From Halomonas sp. McH1-25 (GTDB lineage Bacteria > Pseudomonadota > Gammaproteobacteria > Pseudomonadales > Halomonadaceae): DNA of 64,000 bases. A model generated the notes under the pieces. The model saw only the letters and a program-made list of their open reading frames with translations, ran no database searches and was not told where the DNA came from. The stretch lies in the NCBI RefSeq assembly GCF_022348165.1, contig NZ_JAKRFI010000005.1, forward strand, positions 244,842 to 308,841, read 5' to 3'. Positions 47,181 through 57,652 of this stretch are shown here, piece by piece (the first letter of the stretch is position 1; each line of letters opens with the position of its first letter). Position numbers and translations under genes: made by a program.

Positions 47181-48983
47181 TCAGTGATTGTCCCTGGGCG
47201 GTGTACGCCGGGCCACGTCGCGATATTTGGTGGCCGGTTCCAGGGTCATGCCACGGTCATGCTGCTCGACCAGGCTACGCTGAATTTCCTGCCATGGCGT
47301 CTGATGCGGCGGGTAGATATAGCCGCCCTGCGATGCCAGGCGTTCACGGCGCTGCGCCAGCTCCTCATCGGACACCAGCAGGTTGGCCTCGCCCTTGCGC
47401 AGGTCGATGCGAATACGATCCCCGGTCACGAGCAACGCCAAGCCGCCACCGACTGCCGCTTCAGGCGCGGCATTGAGTATCGATGGCGAGCCCGACGTGC
47501 CCGACTGACGACCATCCCCCAGGCAGGGCAACGACTCGATACCGCGCTTTATCAACGCCTCGGGCGGTTGCATGTTGACCACCTCGGCACCACCCGGATG
47601 GCCCACCGGCCCGGCGCCGCGCATGATCAGGATGGTGTTTTCGTCGATTTCCAGATCGGGATCGTCGATGCGTGCATGGTAATCCTCGGAGCCGTCGAAC
47701 ACTGCCACGCGACCTTCGAAGGCATCCGGGTCGTCGGGGCGGCTCAGGAAGCGCTGACGGAATTCGTCCGATATGACGCTGGTCTTCATCAACGCAGAGT
47801 CGAACAGGTTGCCCTTCAGATTGATGAACCCGGCATACTCCAGCATCGGGTTGTCGTAACGGCGAATGACGTCTTCGTCCAAAGTCTCTCGACCTTCGAC
47901 GTTTTCCGCCAGCGTACGTCCATTGACGGTACGCGCTTCGCCATGCAGTTTACCGGCCCGAAGCAGTTCGTTGAGCACCGCCGGCACCCCGCCGGCACGA
48001 TAGAATTCCTCGCACAGGTAGGCACCGGCCGGCATGACGTTGCTCAGCAACGGGATCTGATGACCCAGGTGCTGCCAATCGTCGTTGGTAAGCTCGATGC
48101 CTGCATGACGGGCAATGGCGATGATATGGATCGGCGCATTGCTCGAACCGCCCAGTGCCGAGCAGGCGACGATGGCATTCTCGAACGCCTCGCGGGTGAG
48201 AATGTCCAGCGGACGAATGTCCTCCCAGACCATGTCGACGATACGCTTGCCGGTATCGTAGGCGACGATGGAGCGTTCCTTGTACGGCGCGGGGATGATC
48301 GCCGAGCCAGGCAAGCTCATGCCCAGGCATTCCGCCATGGAGTTCATGGTCGAGGCGGTGCCCATGGTATTGCAGTGCCCGACGGACGGCGCCGAATCGG
48401 TAGCTCGCGAGATGAACTCCTCGTAGTCGATGTCCCCTGCCGCCAGACGCTTGCGAAGCTCCCAAATGATGGTGCCCGAACCGACACGCTCGTTGCTGCC
48501 ACGCCAGCCATTGAGCATCGGCCCCCCGGACAGCACGATGGCGGGAATATTGACGGTGGCCGCCGCCATCAGGCAGGCGGGGGTAGTCTTGTCGCAGCCG
48601 GTCGTCAGCACCACGCCATCCAGTGGGTAGCCATGCAGCACCTCGACCAGGCCCAGGTAGGCCAGGTTACGATCCAGCGCCGCCGTTGGGCGCCGCACGT
48701 TCTCATGGATCGGATGCATGGGGAATTCGAATGGCACGCCGCCCGCCGCACGAATGCCATCTTTGACTCGCTTCACCAGCTCGATGTGATGACGGTTGCA
48801 GGGCGTCAGGTCGGAACCGGACTGAGCGATGCCAATAATCGGCTTGCCGCTGCGCAACTCTTCCAGCGTCACCCCATAGTTCATGTAGCGCTCGATGCAG
48901 ATTGCCGTGGTCCCGGGGTGCTCGGGGTTGTCGAACCACCAGCGCGAGCGGAGCTGGCTAGGTGTGATCTTGGGATCGCTCAT
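47181..48983 (-). CDS. xylD: D-xylonate dehydratase (IlvD/Edd family)
   Basis: A 600-residue iron-sulfur dehydratase. The cluster cysteines are in [22 protein letters not shown] and [12 protein letters not shown]. The N-terminal [25 protein letters not shown] and the C-terminal [22 protein letters not shown] read almost like recalled Caulobacter XylD, supporting conversion of D-xylonate to 2-keto-3-deoxy-D-xylonate. The pair of ATGTT-S-AACAT operators lies 111-141 bp upstream, implying its own promoter separate from the MFS gene. It is co-transcribed with the lactonase downstream. L-arabonate is an alternative substrate, but a second dehydratase in this window fits that better. Confidence 0.9.
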   Translation of the reverse strand: MSDPKITPSQLRSRWWFDNPEHPGTTAICIERYMNYGVTLEELRSGKPIIGIAQSGSDLTPCNRHHIELVKRVKDGIRAAGGVPFEFPMHPIHENVRRPTAALDRNLAYLGLVEVLHGYPLDGVVLTTGCDKTTPACLMAAATVNIPAIVLSGGPMLNGWRGSNERVGSGTIIWELRKRLAAGDIDYEEFISRATDSAPSVGHCNTMGTASTMNSMAECLGMSLPGSAIIPAPYKERSIVAYDTGKRIVDMVWEDIRPLDILTREAFENAIVACSALGGSSNAPIHIIAIARHAGIELTNDDWQHLGHQIPLLSNVMPAGAYLCEEFYRAGGVPAVLNELLRAGKLHGEARTVNGRTLAENVEGRETLDEDVIRRYDNPMLEYAGFINLKGNLFDSALMKTSVISDEFRQRFLSRPDDPDAFEGRVAVFDGSEDYHARIDDPDLEIDENTILIMRGAGPVGHPGGAEVVNMQPPEALIKRGIESLPCLGDGRQSGTSGSPSILNAAPEAAVGGGLALLVTGDRIRIDLRKGEANLLVSDEELAQRRERLASQGGYIYPPHQTPWQEIQRSLVEQHDRGMTLEPATKYRDVARRTPPRDNH

Positions 48984-49093
48984 GGTCTGATGCCTTTAAC
49001 CGATGAATCCGTGAACAGTCGAAACACAATCGATGACCAGCCTAAACATCCAGCCACCTTCTTCGGGAGAGTAGCCTATCCCGGAAACCGTGT

Positions 49094-49124
49094 ATGTTGA
49101 ACAAATGGATTATATGTACAACAT
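49094..49124. promoter_or_regulatory. Paired GntR operators upstream of xylD
   Basis: ATGTTGAACAA (49094-49104) and ATGTACAACAT (49114-49124), each one base away from the perfect palindrome, with centres exactly 20 bp apart. They sit between the MFS stop and the xylD start. Confidence 0.7.
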
Positions 49125-49137
49125 AACAAGCCAGCTA

Positions 49138-50541
49138 TCACTCATAGGTCATGGCTTCCAGTTCCCTACCCTTGGTCTCCTTGACGAACTTGACGACGAA
49201 GAAGATCGAGACCACTGCGCAAAGAGCGTAAAAGCCATAGGCTCCGGCCAGCCCAACCGACGCCAACATGATCGGGAAAGTCATGGTAATCGAGAAGTTA
49301 GCCAGCCACTGGAAAAGCCCCGAAATCGCCAGGCCCGAGCCGCGCATCTGGTTGGGAAACATCTCGCCCAGCATGACCCACATGACCGGCCCCCAGGAGA
49401 CGTTGAAGAACAGCACGTAGGCGTTGGCCGACAGTAGCGCGATGACGCCCATCTCGTCGGATAGCCTCAGCGAATCATTGACCATGCTGGCCGTGGAAAA
49501 TGCATAGGACAGCACGAGCAAGGTCACAGCCATGCCCACCGATCCACCCCATAGCAGGGGCTTGCGTCCGATTCTGTCGATCAGGGAGATAGCAATGAGG
49601 CAGGCACCGATGCTCACAGCACCACTGATGACATTGATCAGCAAGGCATCGTTCTCGGAAAACCCCACGGACTGCCAGAGTACCGCCCCATAGTAGAAGA
49701 CGACATTGATGCCCACCAGTTGCTGAAAGACCGCCAGTCCTACGCCAACCCACACGATGCCATGAATCTTGCCGGTTGCCCGGTTGACGACATCTGACAA
49801 GCGCGGCTTGTGACGGCTGGACAGGGTCTCCTTGATTTCTACAACCTTCTCTTCAAGCTCGCTTTGCGAATAGGTCAGTGCCAACACTTTTCTGGCCTTG
49901 CTCTCCTTGCCGGCACTGATTAGGTAGCGCGGGCTTTCCGGAATGAACAGCAAGGCGGACAGAAAGAAGGCCGCCGGCAGAATCTCGATCCAGAACATCC
50001 AGCGCCAGGCCGCGAAGTCGAGCCACAAGGTCGATACTGACGAACCTGCGAGCTGTGCCAGCATATAATTGCTCAGAAACGAGACGAACAGCCCCGAGAT
50101 GATGGCTACCTGCTGAATCGTTGCCAATCGCCCTCTCACCCGGGACGGAGCGATTTCGCTGATGTAGGCGGGCGTCATTACACTCGCCGCTCCTACCGCA
50201 ATGCCTCCCAGGATGCGATAGAGGACGAACTCCAGCGACGATTCGGCGACGCCCGACCCCCAGGCACTTATGAGAAAGAACAAGGCCGATACCAGCAGCA
50301 CGGTGCGACGGCCATAGAAATCCGCCAGGCGACCGGCGAAGAAGGCCCCCGCGGCGCACCCCAGCAGCATCGAGGCCACGTTGAAGCCTGTGCCCACACT
50401 GTCGGAATCGAAGGCCGCCTGCAGGCCATCGACGGTGCCATTGATGACTCCGCTGTCAAACCCGAACAGGAAACCGCCGATGGCAGCAATGCAGCAGATG
50501 ATAAAAATGTAGACGGGTTGTTTTTTGTTGATGTCTGGCAT
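49138..50541 (-). CDS. MFS sugar porter family transporter
   Basis: A 467-residue inner-membrane proton symporter with 12 predicted helices. Sugar-porter signatures are FGFDSGVINGT, FFAGRLADFYGRRTVLL, IPESPRYLISAGKESKARKVL, QQLVGINVVFYYG and the repeated DRIGRKPLLWGG. Its relatives XylE and GalP import pentoses or hexoses. AAGGAGT precedes the ATG. It lies 70 bp downstream of D-xylose dehydrogenase, so xylose is the probable substrate. Xylose would thus enter by this single-component route as well as by the ABC system further right. Confidence 0.92.
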   Translation of the reverse strand: MPDINKKQPVYIFIICCIAAIGGFLFGFDSGVINGTVDGLQAAFDSDSVGTGFNVASMLLGCAAGAFFAGRLADFYGRRTVLLVSALFFLISAWGSGVAESSLEFVLYRILGGIAVGAASVMTPAYISEIAPSRVRGRLATIQQVAIISGLFVSFLSNYMLAQLAGSSVSTLWLDFAAWRWMFWIEILPAAFFLSALLFIPESPRYLISAGKESKARKVLALTYSQSELEEKVVEIKETLSSRHKPRLSDVVNRATGKIHGIVWVGVGLAVFQQLVGINVVFYYGAVLWQSVGFSENDALLINVISGAVSIGACLIAISLIDRIGRKPLLWGGSVGMAVTLLVLSYAFSTASMVNDSLRLSDEMGVIALLSANAYVLFFNVSWGPVMWVMLGEMFPNQMRGSGLAISGLFQWLANFSITMTFPIMLASVGLAGAYGFYALCAVVSIFFVVKFVKETKGRELEAMTYE

Positions 50542-50611
50542 GCTCGACTCCTTACGTCCTGTATTTGTTATTGCTCGTTAGCGTTGAATACGATGTGTCT
50601 GGACGAATGAA

Positions 50612-51349
50612 TCAACGCCAGCCGGCATCGACCCAGTAGTTATGACCGGTACAGACGGCACCATCGTCCGAGGCGAGAAACAGCACCATGCTCGCAACGT
50701 GGTGGGGATGAATGCGGGTTTTGATGGCCTGCTCATTCATGATTTCCGCTTCCCCTTCGGGGGTGTACCACTTGGTCTGGCGTGGGGTGCGAACGTTGCC
50801 GGGCACCACGCAGGTGACACGGATGTCGTCACCTCCCAGCTCTCTGGCCATGGCGCGGGTCATCCCTTCGATGCCGGCCTTGGCCGTCTCGTAGAGCGCC
50901 AGATTCTCAAGTCCCAGGTGCCAACTGATCGAGCCGAAGTTGATCACCGCGCCGCCGCCGCGCGCCTTCATGCCCGGCACGACAGCCTGGGTTGCGAACA
51001 GCACATGACGCAGGTTGACCGCCATGCGGTCGTCCCAGTACTCGGGTGTTACCTCGCCCAGCGCATGACGATCGTCGTTGGCCGCGTTATTGACCAGTAC
51101 ATCGATATCGCCAATGCCCTGGATCGTTTCAAGGAGCGCATCAAGGTCGGTGAGATCGCAATGATGAAACGTCACATCGCCATCGAGCCGCTCAACGAGT
51201 TGCCTGGATGCTTCCTGCGCGATGTCCAGAAAGTGCACTTCAGCCTTCTGCCGGGCAAATGCCTCGACCAGCCCCTCGCCGATACCGGAGCCTCCGCCCG
51301 TGATCACGACACGCTTGCCTTCGAGACTGGGGTAGATCGCTGTATTCAT
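50612..51349 (-). CDS. xylB: NAD-dependent D-xylose 1-dehydrogenase (SDR)
   Basis: A 245-residue short-chain dehydrogenase. The cofactor loop is TGGGSGIGEGLVEAF, the NNAAN motif is at LVNNAANDD, the catalytic Ser lies in NFGSISWHLG and the Tyr-Lys pair in YETAKAG. The protein reads nearly like recalled Caulobacter XylB from MNTAIYPSLEGKRVVITGG through SISWHLGLENLALYETAKAG to the end YWVDAGWR. It oxidises D-xylose to xylonolactone. The symbol follows the Caulobacter usage, not xylulokinase. It is the first gene of the xylB-MFS unit; an AT-rich dyad lies 32 bp upstream of the start. Confidence 0.92.
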   Translation of the reverse strand: MNTAIYPSLEGKRVVITGGGSGIGEGLVEAFARQKAEVHFLDIAQEASRQLVERLDGDVTFHHCDLTDLDALLETIQGIGDIDVLVNNAANDDRHALGEVTPEYWDDRMAVNLRHVLFATQAVVPGMKARGGGAVINFGSISWHLGLENLALYETAKAGIEGMTRAMARELGGDDIRVTCVVPGNVRTPRQTKWYTPEGEAEIMNEQAIKTRIHPHHVASMVLFLASDDGAVCTGHNYWVDAGWR

Positions 51350-51380
51350 GGAAGAAGAGACTCCTGTGGCGGTTATCGAT

Positions 51381-51405
51381 TTACTTTATAAATTCTATGA
51401 ACTAA
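51381..51405. promoter_or_regulatory. AT-rich 25-bp dyad, ROK/XylR-type operator candidate
   Basis: Read on the minus strand it begins TTAGTTCATAGAAT and ends TTTATAAAGTAA. It agrees with the site at 54030-54054 in 17 of 25 positions, with TTAGTT and TTTA-AAA conserved. It sits between the divergent xylB and ROK genes. Confidence 0.5.
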
Positions 51406-51621
51406 CCAATTTTGATTGCTAGGCGCCTATCAATCCATTGAACCATTGTCTATGCCCTGTAGCTGATCAGCAGGATCATCATGCGAGCCTCCTCTTCTTG
51501 CCTGCACAGGGAAGACTTGCGGCCATTTTTGATTCAAAGAATGAACCAACTATCTGGACGAATCGATTCCATCCCGAGCCGGTGACATAATGGCGTTTTT
51601 GCTCAATGAGCCGGCTCGACC

Positions 51622-52824
51622 ATGACCACGCCCTCGCACTCTCACCAAGCAGGCGATCTGCTCTTCCTCAAGCGGCTCAACCGCAGTGCCATTCTGAACC
51701 TCGTACGCCGTTCTCCCGGCATGACTCGCGCCGATATCGCGACACAGGCTCGCCTTACCAAAGCCACGGTAGGTAGCGGTGTCCAGAAGTTGCTGGAAGC
51801 GGAATGGATCGTCGAAGGGGAACTGCAGAAAAGTAACGGCGGCCGCCCCGGCAGGGCGCTGCATCTCAATGAGCAGCGTCACGCCCTACTGGGTGCGGAG
51901 GTTGGTGTCCATGGGCTGCGTCTGGTGGCCTGCTCGCTGGCCGGTCACATCATCCACCAGCAGCAGATGCGTCTGGTACCCACCGCCCCCGAAGCCACTG
52001 CAGTTCTATTGGCCGAACAGCTTCGCGAATTACTTTCTCACCCCGAGGTAGCACACCGCTGCTGCCTCGGCCTCGGCGTTGCAGTTCCCGGTCCCATTGC
52101 CCCTTCGCAGCCGCTCCTGCGCCGAGCCCCCAATCTGGGCTGGCGAGACGTTCCCTTTCTGGAACTGCTGCGCACTCACCTACCCGATCTGGACGGCCTG
52201 TGGCTGATGGACAACGAAGCCAAGGCCGCAGCCTTCGGCGAGCTCTACTTCCGTACCGGCAACGTACCCACGTCGCTGGCCTACGTCAGTGCGGGCACCG
52301 GGATCGGCAGCGGCGTCGTCGAAAACGGCCACGACCCGCTGATTACGCGCGGCGTGCAGGGGCTTGCTGGTGAAATCGGCCACACCATACTTCAGCCGGG
52401 CGGACTGTATTGCCATTGCGGCAATCGCGGCTGTGCAGAGACGCTGGTTAGCGGCTGGTCGATACGGGCCGCCCTGGGTATCGGTGAGGAAGAGAGCCTG
52501 GTCGAGGCGCTCCAGTCTCGTCAGCACGACCCCGATGTCGAGATGACGCTACGCCGGGCTGGAGAAGCACTCGGCACTCTGCTGCTCAACCTTCACCATA
52601 CAATGAACCCCTCGGAAATCGTGCTGGGCGGCTCCCTTGTCCAGCTTGGCCCTCTCCTGCTCTCCCCGGCGCTGGACTATTTCGAAGCCAACCAGAACCG
52701 TCTGCTGGGTACGACGCAACAGGTAAAGTTGAAAATTTTGGACGACAGCACCTTCGTCGCTGCACGCGGCGCTGCAGCTCAGGTGCTGGCAAGAGTGATT
52801 CACGGTTCCGTAGATATACCTTGA
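51622..52824 (+). CDS. ROK-family transcriptional regulator (XylR-like)
   Basis: A 400-residue protein with an N-terminal winged helix ([41 protein letters not shown]) and a ROK sugar-kinase-like domain. The domain has [22 protein letters not shown] and the zinc site [10 protein letters not shown]. The presence of the helix-turn-helix marks a repressor rather than a kinase. Xylose or a xylose-containing saccharide is the expected inducer. It is divergent from xylB and convergent with the GH43 lipoprotein gene, and it has AT-rich dyads near several neighbouring promoters. The ribosome binding site is weak. Confidence 0.9.
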   Translation: MTTPSHSHQAGDLLFLKRLNRSAILNLVRRSPGMTRADIATQARLTKATVGSGVQKLLEAEWIVEGELQKSNGGRPGRALHLNEQRHALLGAEVGVHGLRLVACSLAGHIIHQQQMRLVPTAPEATAVLLAEQLRELLSHPEVAHRCCLGLGVAVPGPIAPSQPLLRRAPNLGWRDVPFLELLRTHLPDLDGLWLMDNEAKAAAFGELYFRTGNVPTSLAYVSAGTGIGSGVVENGHDPLITRGVQGLAGEIGHTILQPGGLYCHCGNRGCAETLVSGWSIRAALGIGEEESLVEALQSRQHDPDVEMTLRRAGEALGTLLLNLHHTMNPSEIVLGGSLVQLGPLLLSPALDYFEANQNRLLGTTQQVKLKILDDSTFVAARGAAAQVLARVIHGSVDIP

Positions 52825-52864
52825 GTCAGGCCCCGGACAGGGATCCGAGGCCAAAGACCAGGCT

Positions 52865-53980
52865 TCACCGCACGAAAGGATCGAGCGTGCGAATAGTGCC
52901 ATCCGGATTGTAGGTCAGCTCGGCTACCTTGATGTTGCGTAAGCGCGTCTCGTTGGAGAGCTGGGTATCATGGTAGAAGAGATACCATTCATCACCGACT
53001 TGTGCGATCGAATGGTGCGATGTCCAACCTTGAACCGGTTTGAGCAGATGGCCTTGGAAGGTAAAAGGCCCATAGGGCGAATCACCGATGGCATAATTGA
53101 TATAATGCGTGTTACCGGTCGAATAGCTGAGGTAATACTTGCCATTGTATTTGTGCATCCATGCCGCTTCGAAGAAACGGCGATCATGATCGCCACCAAG
53201 TAGGGGCTCCCCTTTCTCATCAAGGATGACTGCATCACGGGGCGTCTCGGCGAATTGCAGCATATCGTCAGATAGCTTCGCCACTTTCGGCATCAATGCC
53301 GGTTTGTCGTCCTGCTGAAGATCGGTCTTGGATCCGTCCGGATCATATTGGCCGTTCTTCCATCGCTGCATTTGCCCACCCCAGATGCCACCGAAATACA
53401 TGTAGCTTTCGCCATCGTCATCGGTGAATACGGCGGGATCGATACTGTAACTGCCCTGGATGGGTTCCGGCTCGGCCTGGAAAGGACCCTCGGGATTATC
53501 GGAAGTTGCCACCCCTATACGGAAAATATCCTGCCTATCCTTGGCCGGGAAGTAGAAATAATACTTTCCATTCTTGTAGGCTGCATCCGGTGCCCACATC
53601 TGTCGAGTCGCCCAAGGAACGTCTTCGACAGCGAGCCCGACCGGATGAATCGTTACCGGGCCGCCGATCCGCTCCATGGAAAGAACATGGTAATCGCGCA
53701 TCTCGAAATGCGATCCCATATCATCTTCCGGTGTCGGACCGTCGATATCGTGGGATCCATAGATATATATCCGGTCGTTGAAGACATGGGCAGAAGGATC
53801 GGCCGTGTATATTTCGCTTACCAAAGGCTGGGAAAGGTAACGCAGACCTTCCGGCGAGCGCGGTTCGGATTTCGCTGTCCTGTCGCCGGCTTCGGATGGA
53901 GCCGCTCCCGTACCCGAGCAGGCCGTCAATGGCATCAATACGATCGCAGTAGCGAGCTTGCCCCCCATGAATCTCGTCAT
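52865..53980 (-). CDS. GH43 family glycoside hydrolase, lipoprotein
   Basis: A 371-residue enzyme. The start MTRFMGGKLATAIVLMPLTACSG follows GAGGAGA. A lipobox LTAC puts the mature Cys at residue 21, so it is lipid-anchored and faces the periplasm or outer surface. The five-bladed propeller shows the catalytic base in IYTADPSAHVF, the pKa-modulating Asp in SIDPAVFTDDDG and the acid Glu in FFEAAWMHKYNGKYYLSYS. The likely activity is beta-xylosidase or alpha-L-arabinofuranosidase on oligosaccharides before import. An AT-rich dyad at 54030-54054 lies in its promoter region, suggesting separate control from the upstream ABC genes. Confidence 0.9.
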   Translation of the reverse strand: MTRFMGGKLATAIVLMPLTACSGTGAAPSEAGDRTAKSEPRSPEGLRYLSQPLVSEIYTADPSAHVFNDRIYIYGSHDIDGPTPEDDMGSHFEMRDYHVLSMERIGGPVTIHPVGLAVEDVPWATRQMWAPDAAYKNGKYYFYFPAKDRQDIFRIGVATSDNPEGPFQAEPEPIQGSYSIDPAVFTDDDGESYMYFGGIWGGQMQRWKNGQYDPDGSKTDLQQDDKPALMPKVAKLSDDMLQFAETPRDAVILDEKGEPLLGGDHDRRFFEAAWMHKYNGKYYLSYSTGNTHYINYAIGDSPYGPFTFQGHLLKPVQGWTSHHSIAQVGDEWYLFYHDTQLSNETRLRNIKVAELTYNPDGTIRTLDPFVR

Positions 53981-54029
53981 GGCGATTCTCCTCTTCAATA
54001 TTCGAGTTGCATCCTTCACACCCAACAAA

Positions 54030-54054
54030 TCAATTTGTAAACCTTCTAAACTAA
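54030..54054. promoter_or_regulatory. AT-rich 25-bp dyad before the GH43 lipoprotein gene
   Basis: On the minus strand it begins TTAGTTTAGAAGG and ends TTTACAAATTGA. It aligns without gaps to the site at 51381-51405 and is centred about 62 bp upstream of the GH43 start. Confidence 0.5.
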
Positions 54055-54113
54055 AAGGATTGCTCGGAAGCATGCTATCGGAACCGGAACCAAAGCCTCC
54101 GGCCACTGCGCAA

Positions 54114-55145
54114 TCAGGCGCTACGGGCATGTACCAGCGAAGTATCCATGCGTATGCCATTGGCATCGAAGCAATGCAGCAACTCATGCCGTGGAGTCAG
54201 GTACAGCGTGTCTCCCGGGTGAATGTCGGAGTCGCTGGATAGACGAACGATCATCGAGCCGGCCACCTCACTATCGATATAGGCAAAGATATCGGCCCCA
54301 AGCATCTCGATGACGCGAACACGGCCCTGCCAATCACCGCTGTCGCGACTGACATCGAGGTGTTCCGGTCGGATGCCGAGGGTGGTCGCCCCATACGACG
54401 CTGCCACCTGCCCCTCGATGAGGTTCATCTTGGGCGAGCCGATGAAGCCAGCGACGAATAGGGTCTTCGGTCGTTGATAGAGCTCCATGGGCGTGCCTGA
54501 CTGTTCGATTCGACCGGCATTCATGACCACGATCTTGTCGGCCAGCGTCATTGCCTCGACCTGATCGTGAGTGACGTAAATCATGGTCGCATCCAGACGC
54601 TGATGGAGTTCGGCCAGCTCGACGCGCATCTTGTTTCGGAGAGCCGCATCGAGGTTGGAGAGCGGCTCGTCGAACAGGAACACGCCGGGATTGCGAACGA
54701 TGGCGCGGCCGATCGCCACGCGCTGGCGCTGACCGCCGGAAAGTTCCGCCGGCTTGCGCTCCAGGAGTTCCTCCAGATGCAGCAGCCGGGCCGCTTCGTC
54801 GACCTTGGCCTGGCGCTCCTCGGCGGGAACCTTGGCCAGGCGCATGCCGAAATCGATGTTGCGGGCAACGCTCATGTGCGGGTAAAGCGCATAAGACTGA
54901 AAGACCATGGCGATGTTGCGATCACACGGCTCGGCAAAGGTTACGTCCTGCCCGCCGATGGAGATCGAGCCGCGGGTCACCGACTCGAGCCCAGCGATCA
55001 TGCGCAATAGCGTCGACTTGCCGCACCCGGAGGGCCCCACCAACACCGTGAAGGAACCGTCATCGATGCGCAGGCTGAGGTCGGGAATCACCGTGGTCTT
55101 GCCGTGGAAGATCTTTGCGATATTGGTCAAAGTCACTTCAGACAT
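54114..55145 (-). CDS. Sugar ABC transporter ATP-binding protein (UgpC/MsmK type)
   Basis: About 343 residues from [15 protein letters not shown] (ATG 55145, GAGA eight bases upstream); an ATG two codons earlier is also possible. Walker A is [10 protein letters not shown], the signature [14 protein letters not shown], and Walker [14 protein letters not shown] with the switch His in [12 protein letters not shown]-terminal OB-fold regulatory domain (about 240-343) is typical of CUT1 sugar importers. It powers uptake by the two permeases encoded upstream. It closes the ABC operon; the GH43 lipoprotein follows after 133 bp. Confidence 0.94.
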   Translation of the reverse strand: MSEVTLTNIAKIFHGKTTVIPDLSLRIDDGSFTVLVGPSGCGKSTLLRMIAGLESVTRGSISIGGQDVTFAEPCDRNIAMVFQSYALYPHMSVARNIDFGMRLAKVPAEERQAKVDEAARLLHLEELLERKPAELSGGQRQRVAIGRAIVRNPGVFLFDEPLSNLDAALRNKMRVELAELHQRLDATMIYVTHDQVEAMTLADKIVVMNAGRIEQSGTPMELYQRPKTLFVAGFIGSPKMNLIEGQVAASYGATTLGIRPEHLDVSRDSGDWQGRVRVIEMLGADIFAYIDSEVAGSMIVRLSSDSDIHPGDTLYLTPRHELLHCFDANGIRMDTSLVHARSA

Positions 55146-55205
55146 AAGCATGTTCTCTTCGTCTGCGCGTAGCGTAGATTGTCGTGCGCTGTGCCCGGCA
55201 TGGAC

Positions 55206-56813
55206 TCAGCGCGGGGAGCGGCAGTAGCGGAACCCAGCGAAGTCGGCCGGTATGCCGCGGCCGCTGATATCGTGTGCCGCCATGCCCAGGAAATTACCCG
55301 TGAAGTAGCCATGCGCTCTGCCGCTGCCCTCGTCCGAAAGCAGCCCGGCATCCAGGACCGGACCGACCGGCTGCCAGTCGGCATCACCCTGAGCGAAGCG
55401 GAACTGCAGTTCGCGCTCTCGAATGTCGAGTCCCAGGCGCACCGGCTGGTCAGCATCGAGCACTACATCAGCGACATCGACGATATCGAGCTGTCCACTC
55501 GGCCAGTCGTCGCGGCAACTAATCACGCTGAGCGCCTTGTTGCCGGCATCGTTGCGGGTTACTGCGAGATAGTGGAACTTGAAGCGGTTGTAGTAGGCGA
55601 TCAGTCCGGCGAACTGCTGGATATCGTCCGGCTCGAACGTAAGCTCGGTCTCGGCGCTGCAGTGGTGGTTATCCTGGCGCCGCGCTACCAGCGCTTGATC
55701 GAACCACGAGCCTACCGACTCGCGACCGAACAGGCGTAGGCAGCCGGGCCGCTCGGCCAACGAAAATAGCCGTTCGGGTTGGGGGGTACGCAGCCATTGG
55801 AAGTCCGCCGACAGCGCTCCGGGCTCGAACGCATAGACTTCCTCGCTGCTCGGGGCCCGCTGCTCTACACCGGATATCGAGACCACCGATACAGGCTTAT
55901 TATCGCCATGTGCCAGGCGCAGCCAGCCATCCTCTCCCCACTCGGCCTTCTGGATCGCCGTCTCGCGCCCCAGCGGCGAGCGGCGTGTGCCGGGTAGCGG
56001 CCGGCTGCACAGATGCACCATGTAAGTCTCGCCATCGGGCGTCTCGACCAGGTCGGCATGACCGGCGCGCTGCAGCGGGTTATTCGGATCGTCGCGGGTG
56101 GTCAGCACCGGGTTGTCCGGGTGCACTTCGTAGGGGCCGACGATCTCGCGCGAGCGCGCCATGGTCACGGCGTGGTCGTAGCCGGTACCGCCTTCGGCCA
56201 CCAGCAGGTGGTACCAGCCATCGCGACGATACAGGTGCGGCCCCTCGGTGAGTTTCATCTCGGTGCCGGCGAAGACATTGCGGATCGGGCCGACCAAGCG
56301 TCTGCGCTCGACGTCGTATTCCTGCAGCAGAATGCCGCCGAAGCGGTTCTTCCCTTCGGCCTGGCGATAGTCCCATTTAAGGTTGACCAGCCACTTGCGG
56401 CCGTCCTCGTCGTGGAACAGCGAAGGATCGAAGCCGCTCGAGTTGAGATAGACCGGATCGCTCCACGGCCCCTCGATGGCGGGTGCGGTGACCAGATAAT
56501 TATGGCCATCCTTGAAGTTGCCCTCGTAGCGCTTCATGTCGGTATAGATCAGCCAGAACAGGCCATCGGCATACGACAGGCATGGGGCCCAGATGCCACA
56601 TGAGTCGGGATTGCCGCGCATGTCGAGCTGCGCAGCTCGGGACAACGGCCGGGTCACCAGTCGCCAGTTGGCCAGATCGCGGGAATGATGAATCTGTACG
56701 CCGGGGTACCACTCGAAGGTCGAGGTAGCGATGTAGTAGTCGCCCCCGACCCGGCAGATCGAGGGGTCGGGATTGAAGCCGGCAAGTATCGGATTGCGAA
56801 TGGTGTCGGTCAT
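55206..56813 (-). CDS. GH43 family beta-xylosidase
   Basis: A 535-residue cytoplasmic enzyme; no signal peptide. The start MTDTIRNPILAGFNPDPSICRVG follows AAGGA. The catalytic base is the Asp in GFNPDPSICRVGGDYYIATSTFEW. The acid region lies in TEGPHLYRRDGWYHLL, and SSGFDPSLFHDEDGRKWLVN holds the modulating Asp. A C-terminal beta-sandwich (about 330-535) is typical of subfamily GH43_11/12 xylosidases. It would cleave imported xylo-oligosaccharides to xylose. It lies inside the ABC operon, 11 bp after the second permease gene. Confidence 0.92.
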   Translation of the reverse strand: MTDTIRNPILAGFNPDPSICRVGGDYYIATSTFEWYPGVQIHHSRDLANWRLVTRPLSRAAQLDMRGNPDSCGIWAPCLSYADGLFWLIYTDMKRYEGNFKDGHNYLVTAPAIEGPWSDPVYLNSSGFDPSLFHDEDGRKWLVNLKWDYRQAEGKNRFGGILLQEYDVERRRLVGPIRNVFAGTEMKLTEGPHLYRRDGWYHLLVAEGGTGYDHAVTMARSREIVGPYEVHPDNPVLTTRDDPNNPLQRAGHADLVETPDGETYMVHLCSRPLPGTRRSPLGRETAIQKAEWGEDGWLRLAHGDNKPVSVVSISGVEQRAPSSEEVYAFEPGALSADFQWLRTPQPERLFSLAERPGCLRLFGRESVGSWFDQALVARRQDNHHCSAETELTFEPDDIQQFAGLIAYYNRFKFHYLAVTRNDAGNKALSVISCRDDWPSGQLDIVDVADVVLDADQPVRLGLDIRERELQFRFAQGDADWQPVGPVLDAGLLSDEGSGRAHGYFTGNFLGMAAHDISGRGIPADFAGFRYCRSPR

Positions 56814-56824
56814 GATGGCGTCCT

Positions 56825-57652
56825 TTATCCCTTGACGGAGCCGCCGGTAAGGCCGGCCACGATGTATTTCTGTGCTGCCAGGAAGAAGACCACTGCCGGC
56901 GTGATGGTCAAGGTCACGAAGGCCAGGATCATGTTCCATTGGGTCAGGTATTCGCCCTGGAACTGCATCATGCCGAGCGGCCAGGTGTAGATGGCGCGAT
57001 CATTGAGCACTACCAACGGCAACAGGAAGTTGTTCCAGCTCTGTACGAAGACGAACACGCCCACCGTGGCCAGAATCGGCGTCGACAGCGGCAACGTGAA
57101 CGACCAGAAGAAGCGTAGGTAGCTGCAGCCGTCGACGTACGCAGCCTCGAACAGCTCCCTTGGCAACTGGTCGAAGAACGCCTTGAACAGCAGGATCGCC
57201 AGCGACAGACCGAAGGCGGTCTGCGGCAGGATTACCGCCCAGTAGGTATCGAGCAGCCCCAGATCGCGCACCTTGATGAACAGTGGCAGAATCGCCGCGG
57301 CAAAGGGGAACATCAGCCCCAGCAGCAGATAGGAAAGGATCATTTTCGAGCCGAAGAAGCGGATCTGCGAGAATACGTAAGCGGCTGCCGCTCCCACTAC
57401 CAGGGTCAGGAACACGGTCATCGATGAAATCAGGAACGAATTGCCCATGTAGCGCCAGAAATCGCCATCGAGAAAGATCTCAATGTAGCGATCCGCATTC
57501 CAGCTATCCGGTAACCATAGTGGGTTGGTGCGTAGCTCGGCGTTGCTCTTGAAGCCACCCAAGAAGGAGGCCAGCAGGGGACCGATGACCACGCTGGCAA
57601 CGACGATCAGCACGATCACGCGCAGCGTGTTGCGGGTCGTGAGGCTCTTCAT
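56825..57652 (-). CDS. Sugar ABC transporter permease (MalG type)
   Basis: A 275-residue protein with six predicted helices. The EAA loop, which contacts the ATPase, reads ELFEAAYVDGCSYLRFFWSFTLPL. The end matches the CUT1 tail (FLAAQKYIVAGLTGGSVKG). It overlaps the MalF-type gene by four bases and is translation-coupled to it. With that partner it forms the channel for pentose or xylo-oligosaccharide import. Confidence 0.93.
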   Translation of the reverse strand: MKSLTTRNTLRVIVLIVVASVVIGPLLASFLGGFKSNAELRTNPLWLPDSWNADRYIEIFLDGDFWRYMGNSFLISSMTVFLTLVVGAAAAYVFSQIRFFGSKMILSYLLLGLMFPFAAAILPLFIKVRDLGLLDTYWAVILPQTAFGLSLAILLFKAFFDQLPRELFEAAYVDGCSYLRFFWSFTLPLSTPILATVGVFVFVQSWNNFLLPLVVLNDRAIYTWPLGMMQFQGEYLTQWNMILAFVTLTITPAVVFFLAAQKYIVAGLTGGSVKG

